Shown here piece by piece: positions 25,229 through 34,662 of a DNA stretch of 64,000 bases. The DNA lies in the NCBI GenBank assembly GCA_900498135.1, contig LR026961.1, positions 4,023,215 to 4,087,214 on the forward strand. Direction: 5' to 3'. Positions within the stretch are counted from its first letter, which is position 1. Each line of letters opens with the position of its first letter. The translations under genes and the position numbers were made by a program. Under the pieces are notes generated by a model. That model saw nothing but the letters and a program-made list of their open reading frames with translations. It made no database searches and was not told the origin of the DNA. This DNA is from an uncultured Desulfatiglans sp. (GTDB taxonomy: Bacteria; Desulfobacterota; DSM-4660; Desulfatiglandales; Desulfatiglandaceae).

Positions 25229-26656
25229 ATGCCGTCTCTGCCTTACAAATGGAAGGCCCTGCTGACCGTAGCCATGGGGACCATGATGGCGACTATGGAT
25301 GCCAGCATCACGACCATCGCCTTCCCCGAGCTGACCCGGGTATTCCAAACCGATCTTCCCACGGTCATGTGGGTGATGGTGGGCTACATCCTGGTCAGCA
25401 GCAGTTTGATGCTCGTGGTGGGGAAATTGAGTGATTCGGTCGGAAGGAGCAGGATCTACACGACGGGAATAGCGGTTTTCACGCTGGGTCTTATCGCCTG
25501 CGGGCTCGCACAGAGCATCGCCCAACTGGTTCTTTTCCGCCTTGTCCAGGCGATCGGTGCGGCCATGTGCGTCAGCTGCGGCACCGCCATCGTCACCGAG
25601 GCCTTCCCGGCCGGCGAGACCGGCAGGGGGCTCGGGCTGCTCAGCATATCGGTCTCTCTCGGATTCATCCTGGGTCCCTTCGTCGGGGGAATTCTCCTGG
25701 AATGGCTGGACTGGCGCGCCCTTTTCTACGTGCGGATCCCCGTGGGGCTCTGCACCCTCATCATGGCCATCGTGCTCCTGAAAAAGGACACCATTCAGCC
25801 TGGCAGAATCCGATTGGACATCCTGGGCACGGTGATCTCGTCCGCCGCCATTTTCTGCCTGGTCTTCGGCATGGGCCTGGTCAAAACCCGTGGACCCGCC
25901 GCCCCCGTCGTTCTTTTTTTCATAGGCAGCGGCATCATTCTTCTTATAGCTTTCATCTGGGTTGAACGCCGGGCCGTAAACCCTATTGTCGACCTGACGC
26001 TTTTCAAGAACAAGACCCTCTCGTATGCCATGGCGGGTCTTTTCCTCTTTTTCCTCGCCGGCCCCGCCTACATCCTTCTGATGCCCTTTTACCTGCTCGA
26101 GGCCCTCCGCTTGTCCCCCCTCGAATCCGGGATGCTCCTGGCCGTGGTTTCGGCGAGCACCTTGATTGCAAGCCCCGTCAGCGGAGCCGTCTCGGACCGG
26201 ATCGGCCGGCGCTGGCCGTCCTCCTTCGGGGCCGCGGCCGCCGCCGCCGCGTTTTTCTGCATGCTCGGGTTCGATCTCGAGACGCCCCCATGGGCGATCA
26301 TCCCGATCCTGGTGCTGCTCGGGCTGGGCATCGGCGCCTTTCAGCCGCCCAACAACAGCACCATCATGAACGCCGCCGGAACCGACCATCTCGGCTCGGC
26401 CTCGGCGCTGATCGCCACCGAGCGCCAGGTGGGCATCTCGCTCGGAATGGCACTGGCAAGCGCGATCTTCTCCGCCAGGCAGGAGATCTACCAGGACCTG
26501 CTGCAGCTCCAGGACATGGATGCAGCCCACGTGCTGAGGGCCTCCATCCCCCCGGCCTTCCGGGATGCCCTCCTGGTGGCCTTCTTCCTGAGCCTGGGCG
26601 TGCTGGCTTCCGCCCTGTTCTCCCCCAGGCTCGAGCATGCTGCCGAGCCGCGGTAG
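25229..26656 (+). CDS. MFS transporter, DHA2-type 14-TM drug:H+ antiporter family
   Basis: The 475-residue protein is hydrophobic throughout, with about 14 predicted membrane spans. It shows the family motifs MDASITTIAFPEL in TM1 and GKLSDSVGRSR (motif A) between TM2 and TM3, and a GFILGPFVGGILLEWLDWRALF stretch corresponding to motif C. GAGG lies five bases before the ATG. It follows the DUF35 gene by 57 bases in the same direction, so it may export a product or toxic intermediate of that pathway, or import its substrate. Direction and substrate are not readable from sequence. Confidence 0.85.
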   Translation: MPSLPYKWKALLTVAMGTMMATMDASITTIAFPELTRVFQTDLPTVMWVMVGYILVSSSLMLVVGKLSDSVGRSRIYTTGIAVFTLGLIACGLAQSIAQLVLFRLVQAIGAAMCVSCGTAIVTEAFPAGETGRGLGLLSISVSLGFILGPFVGGILLEWLDWRALFYVRIPVGLCTLIMAIVLLKKDTIQPGRIRLDILGTVISSAAIFCLVFGMGLVKTRGPAAPVVLFFIGSGIILLIAFIWVERRAVNPIVDLTLFKNKTLSYAMAGLFLFFLAGPAYILLMPFYLLEALRLSPLESGMLLAVVSASTLIASPVSGAVSDRIGRRWPSSFGAAAAAAAFFCMLGFDLETPPWAIIPILVLLGLGIGAFQPPNNSTIMNAAGTDHLGSASALIATERQVGISLGMALASAIFSARQEIYQDLLQLQDMDAAHVLRASIPPAFRDALLVAFFLSLGVLASALFSPRLEHAAEPR

Positions 26657-27013
26657 CCTTCCAGAAGCGTCCGTCCGCGCCTCATGCGGCAGAGGTGATT
26701 GACGGCCTCTTCGATGAGTTTTTCAGCCTGCTGAAAGGGGTTCTATCTCACTACGAAAAAGTCGATACCTATCGCCGGCGATTTATGTCCTGGATCGGAA
26801 TCGCAACAAGAACGGCGATTGCAGCACAACCGTCTGATGGAGGCACCTTCCCCTTTTCCACCGCCTCCCTCAATTCCAGCCCATGCGCAATGAGCCGTCC
26901 AGGATCTCCTTTGAACGGAAACCGCTCTTTCTGTTCAGTATTGAAACGAATTCAAAGTTGTGCCACCTAATCATGCTTGACGTTAATCACGCGATGCATT
27001 ATTATCCTTTTCG
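26657..27013. other. Intergenic region upstream of toxin-antitoxin pair
   Basis: No gene can be supported. One frame continues from 26,693 to 26,970 with a coding-like start (EVIDGLFDEFFSLLKGVLSH) but no start codon or RBS, and it may be a decayed gene remnant. The right end should hold the higBA promoter, but no clear -35/-10 pair was found. Confidence 0.4.
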
Positions 27014-27292
27014 ATGATTCGATCCTTTAAGTGCTCCGATACCGAGGCTCTTTCTAAAGGAAACCGTGTCAAGCGGTTTGCGGCGATTGCCGCTATTGCT
27101 CGCCGGAAACTAAGACAGCTTGAAATTGCTTGTAATCTCGATGACTTGACAGTACCTCCAGGTAATCGGCTGGAAGCGCTAAAGGGAGATCGAGCCGGAC
27201 AATTTAGCATCCGAATAAACCGGCAATGGCGCGTGTGCTTCCGATGGACGGAAGCTGGTGCAGAGGATGTTGAAATTATAGATTACCATTGA
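27014..27292 (+). CDS. higB: HigB-type mRNA interferase toxin (RelE/ParE superfamily)
   Basis: The 92-residue length and sequence pattern fit HigB of the host-inhibition type: LEALKGDRAGQFSIRINRQWRVCFRW near the C terminus is the conserved core, followed by the VEIIDYH ending typical of this branch. These toxins cleave mRNA on the ribosome. The toxin gene comes before the antitoxin, the order usual for higBA. Codon use is less GC-rich than in neighbours, consistent with a mobile module. A decayed restriction gene follows the pair. Confidence 0.9.
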   Translation: MIRSFKCSDTEALSKGNRVKRFAAIAAIARRKLRQLEIACNLDDLTVPPGNRLEALKGDRAGQFSIRINRQWRVCFRWTEAGAEDVEIIDYH

Positions 27293-27304
27293 GGTGAAAA
27301 TACG

Positions 27305-27643
27305 ATGGGAAAACTTGACCCGGTAACTCCCGGTGAGCTTCTACTGGAAGAGTTTCTAAAGCCGATGGGCCTGAGTCAGTATCGACTGGCCAAAGAAATT
27401 GGAGTGCCTGCACAGCGCATCAGTGAAATCATTTCGGGAAAACGTTCCATTACTGCTGACACCGACTTGAGACTGTGCAAATTTTTCGGTCTTTCCAACG
27501 GCTATTGGCTCAGGGCTCAGGTAGCGCACGATACAGAGGTAGCCGAACATCAAATGGGAGATTTGCTCAGCAAAATAAGACCATACACTGAGGTTCTGGC
27601 CCAATATGACGCTTCAGCCGACCGCGATTCTCGCCGCGGCTGA
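27305..27643 (+). CDS. higA: HigA-type antitoxin (XRE family)
   Basis: The 112-residue protein has the HigA signature: PVTPGELLLEEFLKPMGLSQYRLAKEIGVPAQRISEI, with the HTH at residues about 23-60, then a short C-terminal tail. HigA binds and neutralises HigB and represses the shared promoter. The start lies 12 bases after the higB stop, and GAGGTG precedes the ATG. Both genes appear intact. Confidence 0.9.
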   Translation: MGKLDPVTPGELLLEEFLKPMGLSQYRLAKEIGVPAQRISEIISGKRSITADTDLRLCKFFGLSNGYWLRAQVAHDTEVAEHQMGDLLSKIRPYTEVLAQYDASADRDSRRG

Positions 27644-27683
27644 GTTTTGCCGTTCTGCGAATGGCAATAAAGGAACAGATTGA

Positions 27684-27863
27684 ATGAACGAAGCCGACAC
27701 TTGCCGGGTTCTGATTACGCCCGCCCTGCGAAAGGAGGGCTGGGATAATTCCCTCTGGAGGATGACAGAAACACTATTTCACCGATGGCCAAATCGTCCT
27801 TGTTGGCGACGGACACAAGCGCCAGAGCAGTCACTGCTGCAGCGGCGATTATTGGGCACGTAG
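27684..27863 (+). pseudogene. hsdR: Frameshifted N-terminal remnant of a type I restriction hsdR gene
   Basis: Translation from the ATG at 27,684 begins MNEADTCRVLITPALRKEGW, the usual start of EcoEI-type HsdR subunits. The expected continuation is then found in another frame: FTDGQIVLVGDGHKRQ encoded from 27,778. Past about 27,830 the similarity fades and the first frame stops at 27,861. The rest of the gene is missing and palindromic element B begins 60 bases downstream. The remnant marks this spot as a former defence locus, in keeping with the adjacent HigBA pair. Confidence 0.75.
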
Positions 27864-27922
27864 TACAAAGTGCCGGTGTGCAGCAAATGGAGGACGACCT
27901 GATTATGGCCGAATCTCCAGTG

Positions 27923-28144
27923 TCCATCCGGAAATGATTTCCCGGGAGAACCCGGTTTCCAATCCGGAAATGAGGATTTTTCTTTACACGCTGCGCGTGC
28001 TCAGTCCCACCCCTGCGGGGCGGGTCCCGGTTTGGCCAATATCGAGGAAATCAAGCGTTTGCGCGGAGGCGACCTGCAGGTTGCCGCACAAGCAAACGTG
28101 CAGATTGACGCCGAGATTGGCCAAAAAGACCATTTCCGGATGGA
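27923..28144. repeat. Palindromic MITE-like element, copy B (with extra hairpin module)
   Basis: Terminal inverted repeats TCCATCCGGAAATG (27,923-27,936) and its complement (28,131-28,144) are perfect. The internal order is as in copy A, but about 50 bases are added at 27,985-28,032 containing CCC-A-CCCC-TGC-GGGG-C-GGG (28,006-28,024). That module also occurs in partial copy E. The central palindrome is less perfect than in copy A. It lies between the hsdR remnant and the regulator gene. Confidence 0.85.
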
Positions 28145-28264
28145 AACCAGTTATAAACGGTGATGCTGCCCGATGTGCGGTCGCGGCTTCCCAAGGGAGG
28201 CAGGTGTCGCCGCAGCGGCACGGGATGAGCCTAACGCTGCAGACGGGCGTTTTTCAAGAGCCTG

Positions 28265-31200
28265 TCAGGCTGGGGTGATCTTCTTGCGGATGCCGAGCTT
28301 CTTCATCTTCGAATGCAGGGTGGTGGGCTTGAGGCCCAGCTGCCAGGCCGCGCCACCCTCCCCGCCCACCTTCCAGCTGCATCGTTCGAGGGCCTTGATG
28401 ATATAGGCCCTTTCCATCTCTTCGAGGGTCATGTTGCTTGGCAATCCCCCTTCCTCATCCGCGGGGGTCTGGAAGCTCGGGAGCATGAGGGAGCTGCCCT
28501 CGCTGAGGATGACCGCCCGCTCGATGACGTGACGCAGCTCGCGGACGTTTCCCGGCCAGGGGTAATCCATGAGGTCCTTCATCCTGCCTCTGGAAACGCC
28601 GCGGATGTCTTTCCCCAGGTCCTTCTTGTACATTTCGAGGAAGTGCAGGACGAGCAGGGGGATGTCCTCCCGGCGCTCCCGTAGCGGAGGGACCTGGATG
28701 GGGAATACATTCAGACGGTAATAGAGGTCCGATCGGAATCCGCCCTCGGCCACCAGGGCATGGAGAGGCCGATTGGTCGCGGCGATCAGCCGAAAATCGG
28801 CCTTCAGCAGGATCGAGCCGCCGACCCTCTCGAACTCTTTTCCCTCCAGGACCCTCAGGAGTTTGGCCTGGATGTCGAGGGAGAGGTTCTGGATATCGTC
28901 CAGAAACAGGGTTCCACCCTGGGCGAGTTCGAAACGGCCCAGGCGCGACCGCAGCGCCCCGGTGAACGCCCCCTTCTCATGCCCGAAGAGCTCGCTTTCG
29001 ATCAGGCCTTCGGAGAGCGATGCGACATTCACGACGATGAACGGCCCGCTGGACCGTCGGCTCAACCGGTGAATGCCGCGGGCCACGAGTTCCTTTCCCA
29101 CCCCGGTCTCCCCGGTGATCAGGACCGTGGAGTCCATGGGCGCGACCTTCTGCATCTGCTGCTGCACGAGGCCGATCGCCTTCGAACAGCCCACCATCGA
29201 CTTCAATTGAGGGGACACCTCGGAGTCCATGCGGTAATACCGCGTCTCTTCCTCGAGCCGGTCTTTCAGCGCGGCAATCTTCTCATAGGCCTGGACATTG
29301 TCCAGGGCCACCGCCACCTGGGTGCTGATGGCACGGAGCAGAGGCAGATCGTTCTTGAGCGATTCCGGAGTCACTTTAGCCGCCAGGTACAAGGCCCCCA
29401 GAACGCGATCCTGCAGAATGACCGGGCAGCAGATCATCCAGTTCACGCGCGATGCCTCGGAGCGACTGGATTCCTCAGACCCGACCGTCTTCTTGACAGC
29501 CTCTTTCCCCGTCCGCGCCACCGATTCGATCTCCTGCAGATAGGGCCGGAAACGATCCGTTTGGAGCATCGGCAGATCCAGGTTGCGGCTGGCTACGAGC
29601 TCCAGCCGGCCGTCTTGCCCGACCAAGAAGAAGCCCCCCCGCTCGGCGAAGGTAAAGCGCATCGTCAGCTGGATGACGAACTGGAGCAGCTTCTTCTTGT
29701 CCCTGACCGTCCCCAGCACGTTGGTGATCTCGACAATCGTGTTCACCAGAAGCTCCTCGTGCGTCTTTTCTTCTAGGTGCCGTTTCAGATCCTCGGGGAA
29801 AAGGGCGATGTTCGACCGCGCCATCGCCTCCCACGCTTCTTCGAGCAGCCGCCTGGCCCTCTCGGTCGCCCCCTCTTCGATCAACACGCGCGCCAGGGCG
29901 ATCTGGGTCCGCGCCAACTCCAGCCGCGCCCCCGAGCGCTGCAGCAACTCGAGGCTCCTCTCGTAATCGGCCTGGACGCGCTCTGCGGGTTGGGAAGCCC
30001 GTTCGGCCCGCTGTCCCCTGAACCGATGGGCCACGCCCCTCATAAAGATGTCCGGCCAGTCGGCCAACCGTTCCAGTTCCGACGTGAGACTCATCTCCGG
30101 ATGGGTCAATCCCGCGATTTCGAGCCCCTCGAGATATTCCATCACCCAGCCGCCGCGATGATGGGGGCGGCCATACTGTTTGAGGAGCTCACAGCCGCGG
30201 ATATGCTCTCTCAGACACTCTTCGAGATCTCCGCGGCAGAAGGCCACGTAGGCCACGCACCAATGCGTCGCCCAGAGGATGGACGGGCCCGCGACGCCCT
30301 CCGGCAGGTTCAGGATCTTGTCGAGATAGACCTGCGCCTCCGAGATCCGCCGGGCCTCCAAAAGCGTGAAGACCATCATGAGGTCGGCAAAGATGCCGAT
30401 ATCTGTCAAGCGATGCTCTTTCGCCTTGATCCGGACCGTTTCGATGAGACCCAGCCCCCGGGAGGTCTGCCCGCACACCCCGTAGCACCAACCGAGGGTC
30501 GTGCAGCCCCTGAGCGTCGCCTCATCCAAGGAAAAATCCTCCAAATCGCCGATGACCTCCTCGTACCTCCGCACCGCTTCGGCCACCAGCCCCTGTCTGA
30601 AAAGAAAGTCGCTGGTCATGAGCGCCGCCCTTTTCAGCAGCTTTTCATCTCCCAGCGCCTGCGCATTTTCCCATGCCTGCTCCAAATGGCGGGCGGCCTT
30701 GTCGTAAAAGCCTTCCTTTTCAAGGGTTTTTCCCAATGCCAGCTGGACGGTGAGGAGCTGGCCCCGATCATGGATTTCCTCGGCAATAAGCCGGGCCTTT
30801 TCGAGGAAGGTCCTCTGCTCGGGCAGAAAAAGCATGTGCCCGTATGCAGCCGTGACTCCGACCGCAGCCTCGATATACAGCTTTTTGTCCTCGAGAGATT
30901 CCATGAGCCCCCCCTCTTTCTCGAGGATCGCCCGGTAATAGGATAGGGCCTCTGCATGCATGTTCTTCTTCTGGCAATAAACCGCCGCAGCCAGAAAATA
31001 ATCCAGCCTGGCAGGCGCAACCACCGCCGCTCTGTGCAGGTGCGCCAGCGTCAGGCACCGGCCCTCTCCTTCTGCGCCATCCCCTTCGTAATAGTCGATG
31101 AGCTTTCGGGCGCCGGCCTCTAGATCCTTCCGAGGCATCTGCTCCAGGATGAACCTTGCGATGCCGCCGTCGGAGAGCGAGTAGAATCCCCTTTTCGAAG

Positions 31201-31384
31201 AGGCATTCGATAACAGGAGGTCCAAGTCCGCGATCTCTTCGAGGATCTGCAGGATATCCACCGCCTTCCATCCGCTCGCCGCTATCAATGCATCGAGGGG
31301 AAGCGGATGCGGGACCATTGCCAGAAAACCCAGGATCTCTTTTTGTCTTGCATCCAGCCTCTCCCACCACTCGTGGTTGTCCAT
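28265..31384 (-). CDS. Sigma-54-dependent activator with TPR, GAF and AAA+ domains
   Basis: The 1,039-residue protein has an N-terminal winged-helix-like segment (about 10-85), a long helical TPR-type region (about 110-530), a GAF domain (about 545-700), an AAA+ domain and a C-terminal Fis-type HTH (about 1,000-1,035). Key motifs are Walker A GETGVGKE (758-765), the sigma-54 contact loop GAFTGA (805-810) and Walker B GTLFLDDI (824-831, with DD instead of the more common DE). The TPR front end instead of a phosphorylated receiver suggests control by protein partners or ligand. The gene is divergent from the second dikinase pair, which has a matching sigma-54 promoter, so it very probably activates that operon. 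Confidence 0.88.
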   Translation of the reverse strand: MDNHEWWERLDARQKEILGFLAMVPHPLPLDALIAASGWKAVDILQILEEIADLDLLLSNASSKRGFYSLSDGGIARFILEQMPRKDLEAGARKLIDYYEGDGAEGEGRCLTLAHLHRAAVVAPARLDYFLAAAVYCQKKNMHAEALSYYRAILEKEGGLMESLEDKKLYIEAAVGVTAAYGHMLFLPEQRTFLEKARLIAEEIHDRGQLLTVQLALGKTLEKEGFYDKAARHLEQAWENAQALGDEKLLKRAALMTSDFLFRQGLVAEAVRRYEEVIGDLEDFSLDEATLRGCTTLGWCYGVCGQTSRGLGLIETVRIKAKEHRLTDIGIFADLMMVFTLLEARRISEAQVYLDKILNLPEGVAGPSILWATHWCVAYVAFCRGDLEECLREHIRGCELLKQYGRPHHRGGWVMEYLEGLEIAGLTHPEMSLTSELERLADWPDIFMRGVAHRFRGQRAERASQPAERVQADYERSLELLQRSGARLELARTQIALARVLIEEGATERARRLLEEAWEAMARSNIALFPEDLKRHLEEKTHEELLVNTIVEITNVLGTVRDKKKLLQFVIQLTMRFTFAERGGFFLVGQDGRLELVASRNLDLPMLQTDRFRPYLQEIESVARTGKEAVKKTVGSEESSRSEASRVNWMICCPVILQDRVLGALYLAAKVTPESLKNDLPLLRAISTQVAVALDNVQAYEKIAALKDRLEEETRYYRMDSEVSPQLKSMVGCSKAIGLVQQQMQKVAPMDSTVLITGETGVGKELVARGIHRLSRRSSGPFIVVNVASLSEGLIESELFGHEKGAFTGALRSRLGRFELAQGGTLFLDDIQNLSLDIQAKLLRVLEGKEFERVGGSILLKADFRLIAATNRPLHALVAEGGFRSDLYYRLNVFPIQVPPLRERREDIPLLVLHFLEMYKKDLGKDIRGVSRGRMKDLMDYPWPGNVRELRHVIERAVILSEGSSLMLPSFQTPADEEGGLPSNMTLEEMERAYIIKALERCSWKVGGEGGAAWQLGLKPTTLHSKMKKLGIRKKITPA

Positions 31385-31449
31385 CCATCGCCTCCGGCAT
31401 GGGCGTACAGGTTCACAGAGCCAAACATCAAACGGGCCATTTCTACAAT

Positions 31450-31480
31450 TTTACGTATAACTACCATATATCGTATAAAT
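31450..31480. promoter_or_regulatory. Candidate upstream activator site for the sigma-54 regulator
   Basis: TTTACGTATAA, seven-odd bases, then TATATCGTATAAA form an imperfect inverted repeat (TACG-ATA versus TAT-CGTA). It is centred about 90 bases upstream of the -24 element, the usual distance for an enhancer-binding protein site. It lies in the AT-rich divergent region next to the activator gene. Assignment is by symmetry and position only. Confidence 0.4.
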
Positions 31481-31551
31481 ACTATTCCGTCAAATCGACC
31501 CACATTTTTCTAAATGTTGTAAAAACAATATATTAACATTAATCGACCGCA

Positions 31552-31567
31552 TGGTATGCACTTTGCA
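31552..31567 (+). promoter_or_regulatory. Sigma-54 (-24/-12) promoter of the second dikinase operon
   Basis: TGGTATGCACTTTGCA has the invariant GG and GC dinucleotides with the exact ten-base gap, and TTGCA at -12 matches consensus (TGGCACG-N4-TTGCW). It lies 178 bases before the ATG of the ATP-grasp subunit and downstream of a divergent sigma-54 activator gene, which strongly supports it. Confidence 0.8.
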
Positions 31568-31744
31568 GATTGTTTATGAATACGATTCATGAGCCCGATT
31601 TTATACAGCGGTGCTGATTTTTTTCTTTCCAGACATGATTTCAGAACGGTTCAGCCCAGCTCATTCAAGGAAGTGTCAGCATGATTCAGCGGGAAGTCGC
31701 CTTCGGATCCATCCGGCTTTCGGCGCAATCAAGGGAGGGGAAAC

Positions 31745-32779
31745 ATGTCATCGGAAAAACAGATCTTCTGGTTTGAGGAGTTGGAGGAGAAGCACAACGA
31801 CATCGTAGGGAAGAAATGTGCGAACCTCGGACAGATGGTCCACCTCGGCATGCCGGTGCCGCCGGGGTTTGCCATCTCCATCGAGCTGTACCGAAGGTTT
31901 TTGGATCTCAGCGGCGCCGCAAAGGAGATGCGGAGCTACGCGGACGAGCTGGGGGATCTCAAGGGGGTGGGGATCGGAACCTTCGACGAGGTGAGCCGGA
32001 GGCTCCAGGACATCATCGAGGAAAAGGACATGCCCGCAGAGGTGCGGGATCCGATCCTGCGCTATTACGAAGAGCTCTGCGAACGGCTGGATATGCAGGA
32101 CGCCTCGGTCTCCGTCCGGAGCGCCGGGACGGAAAGCCGTCCAGGGATGTTCGAAACCTATCTGAACGTCATCGGCGCCACGGACCTGCTGGAAAAGATC
32201 AAAAAAGTCTGGGCCAGCGCCTATACCCCTCGGGCCGTAGCGTTCCGCGTCAACAAGGGCTTCCCTCTGATCGGCGATGAGCTGGGCGTGGCGGTTCCCA
32301 AGATGGTGAATTCGAGGTCCTCGGGTGTGAGCTTCACCGTCGATCCCGTGACGGGGGACGACACACGGATCATCCTCGAGGCCAACTGGGGCCTCGGCGA
32401 AGGAGTCGTCAGCGGCTCGGGCAGCGTCGACGGGTTCGTGGTCGAAAAGGAGACCCTCGCGATCGTGAACCGGCACATCGGCCAGAAGACCCGCTGCGTG
32501 GTCAACAGGGAAAAGGGCGCCGAGTGGGTGGATGTCCCGGAGAAAATGCAGCACATCCCGTGCCTTGCCGACGAGGAGGTCCTCGAGATCGTCAAGACGG
32601 GGATCACCGTAGAAAAACGGCTAGGCTGCCCTCAGGATATGGAATGGGCGGTCGACGGCGATCTCCCCTTCCCGAAGAACATCTTCTGGCTCCAAACGCG
32701 CCCCGCCAAGGTGCAGGTGAAGAAACCCGTTTCGACCACAGATCAGATCATCGATCTCCTGGCGAAACGCTATCAGTGA
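31745..32779 (+). CDS. Split dikinase, ATP-grasp subunit 2 (phenylphosphate synthase beta-like)
   Basis: The 344-residue protein is a paralogue of the one at 20,810. It has the same PEP-synthase ATP-binding motifs: VGKKCANLGQM (about residues 22-32), VSVRSAGTESRPGMFETYLNV, SFTVDPVTGDD, ILEANWGLGEGVVSG, and WLQTRPAK near the end. It lacks the His and PEP domains, which come from the next gene. GGGAGGGG precedes the ATG. It is under the predicted sigma-54 promoter. Confidence 0.82.
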   Translation: MSSEKQIFWFEELEEKHNDIVGKKCANLGQMVHLGMPVPPGFAISIELYRRFLDLSGAAKEMRSYADELGDLKGVGIGTFDEVSRRLQDIIEEKDMPAEVRDPILRYYEELCERLDMQDASVSVRSAGTESRPGMFETYLNVIGATDLLEKIKKVWASAYTPRAVAFRVNKGFPLIGDELGVAVPKMVNSRSSGVSFTVDPVTGDDTRIILEANWGLGEGVVSGSGSVDGFVVEKETLAIVNRHIGQKTRCVVNREKGAEWVDVPEKMQHIPCLADEEVLEIVKTGITVEKRLGCPQDMEWAVDGDLPFPKNIFWLQTRPAKVQVKKPVSTTDQIIDLLAKRYQ

Positions 32780-32855
32780 ACATGGGGCTGTCGACGGATG
32801 GAATGCGGCTCGAACCCCTGGGATGAACAATCTAATGATAAAAGGAGAACAGATC

Positions 32856-34571
32856 ATGGGAGAAAACATAGGAGGAAGAACCGCGTTATGGGATGCCCTG
32901 CCCGGCTATGATCTGATCGAAGAGGTCGATCTCCCTGAGATGCATTCCTGGTTTCTGGATGCCACCCACAGCGTCCCTCCCTGGACCCCGCTTTTCGGCT
33001 GGTATTGGATCCGTTTCTGCTGCCACGGGATGAAGGTCGTCTGCGACGAACTAAGCATCCCCACCTGCAAGGGCTGGGAGATGCGGTACCGGGACGGGGG
33101 CTCCTACAATGCCTTCCATATCGTCCGGGACAAGAAGGAGATCGCGGAGCGGGCCGTGAAATTCCGTCAGGCCCTTCGCCCCTGGATCGAGAATTTCGAC
33201 GGACTATGGGAATCCGGCAAACGGGAACTGCTCGGCATGTATGACAAGCTCAAGGCGATCGATTTGGAGAACGCCTCCCACGTCGAACTCTACAGACACA
33301 ATTATGACCTGATGAACACCTATCGCCGGATGTTCGAGATCCATTTCCTCGGGATGTACTCGTCCTACAGCGCCTGGCTGCTCCTTGAAGACCTCTGCAA
33401 GGAGCGCTTCGGGATGAAGGACCAGGATCCGGAGTTCCAGGACATGCTGCGGGGCTTCAACAACAAGGTCTACGAGATGGACAAGAGCCTCTGGGACTTC
33501 TCGCAGCTCGCGCTCGACATGGGCCTCAAAGAGGTCTTTGTGCAAAATAAGCCCGACGATCTCCGCGCCAAGCTGGAGATGTCCGAAAGAGGGCGGGAAT
33601 GGTTCCGGAAATTCATGCACTACCTCGAGACGGACGAGGTCGGCGGGTGGCGCATGAGGCGGATGAACGACCTGACCGAGCCCTACTGGCTGGAGGATCC
33701 CTGCACGCCCCTCGGGGTCATCCGCAATCACGTCCTGAAAGAGACCGAGGATGTCTTCGGCAATGTCCACGCGGAGCTGAGCAAGAACCGTGAAGCAGCC
33801 GTCGCCCGGTTTCTCGAAAGGGTCCCGCCCCCCGAAAGGCCCTTCTTCGAAGGGCTCATCAACCTTGCGGGCAAAGCCAGCTCCTACAGCGAAGAGCACG
33901 ATCTCTACTGCGAACTGATCTCACACGCCCTTCTGCGCCGCGGCTATCTGGGGATGGGGCGGAGGCTCGCCAAGAGCGGAACCATCGATCAGCCGGATGA
34001 CATCTTCATGCTGAACCCGGACGAGATCGACCGGGTCCTGATGGTGCCTGACAGGCATGACCTCAGGTTCATCACCCGGAGGCGCCGGGCGGAATGGCTG
34101 GAATGGCACACCCGGCCCAATCCCCCCGTCATCACCGACCGCTCCGGGATGGAAGAGGCCGTGGCCATGGACCTGCTGCCCTCGATGGACGCCGTCGCCA
34201 TGAAGATCGTCGTAGGCGAACTGCCCGAGCACAAGCCCGAGTTGGGGGCGGACATGTTCGGCATCTGCGGCTGCGCGGGCGAAGTCGAAGGTCCGGCACG
34301 CGTCGTGGTCAATTACGAGGACCTGAAGGAGGTTCAGCCCGGTGAAATTCTCGTCTGCCCCGGAACCAACCCGGCCTGGACGCCGGTCTATGGGATGGTG
34401 GCGGCGGTCGTCGCCGACAGGGGCGGCACCTTGTCCCACGCAGCCATCATCGGCCGCGAATACGGCGTCCCGACCATCGTCAACACCTTCGAGGGAACCG
34501 CGAAGATCAAGACGGGCCAAAGGCTCCGAATCCATGCAGCGGAAGGGGCCATCTTCATCCTCGACAAATGA
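32856..34571 (+). CDS. Split dikinase, substrate/His-domain subunit 2 (phenylphosphate synthase alpha-like)
   Basis: The start after AAGGAG gives 571 residues; an ATG eleven codons upstream lacks a site. The C-terminal swivel domain reads PGTNPAWTPVYGM and DRGGTLSHAAIIGREYGVP with H528 as the phosphoryl carrier. The N-terminal region (1-430) is a helical substrate domain, only distantly alike the paralogue at 19,064, so the substrate may differ. A PEP/pyruvate barrel is absent, which excludes PEP synthase itself. No phenylphosphate carboxylase gene is in the window. Two palindromic elements (C, D) follow about 90 bases downstream. Confidence 0.78.
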   Translation: MGENIGGRTALWDALPGYDLIEEVDLPEMHSWFLDATHSVPPWTPLFGWYWIRFCCHGMKVVCDELSIPTCKGWEMRYRDGGSYNAFHIVRDKKEIAERAVKFRQALRPWIENFDGLWESGKRELLGMYDKLKAIDLENASHVELYRHNYDLMNTYRRMFEIHFLGMYSSYSAWLLLEDLCKERFGMKDQDPEFQDMLRGFNNKVYEMDKSLWDFSQLALDMGLKEVFVQNKPDDLRAKLEMSERGREWFRKFMHYLETDEVGGWRMRRMNDLTEPYWLEDPCTPLGVIRNHVLKETEDVFGNVHAELSKNREAAVARFLERVPPPERPFFEGLINLAGKASSYSEEHDLYCELISHALLRRGYLGMGRRLAKSGTIDQPDDIFMLNPDEIDRVLMVPDRHDLRFITRRRRAEWLEWHTRPNPPVITDRSGMEEAVAMDLLPSMDAVAMKIVVGELPEHKPELGADMFGICGCAGEVEGPARVVVNYEDLKEVQPGEILVCPGTNPAWTPVYGMVAAVVADRGGTLSHAAIIGREYGVPTIVNTFEGTAKIKTGQRLRIHAAEGAIFILDK

Positions 34572-34662
34572 GCGCACGGTGGGAATCACTTTCCGAAAAG
34601 GAAAAAATCGCTGCGGGGGTCTTCGCCCCCTGTGCGCCTCATGTGTAGCAGTGTTTAGCGTA

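Noticed and set aside
24716-26638. A 640-codon minus-strand frame opposite the MFS gene
   Set aside because: The product is full of Gly, Asp, His and Glu repeats, typical of the antisense of a membrane protein gene, and has no RBS or family motif.
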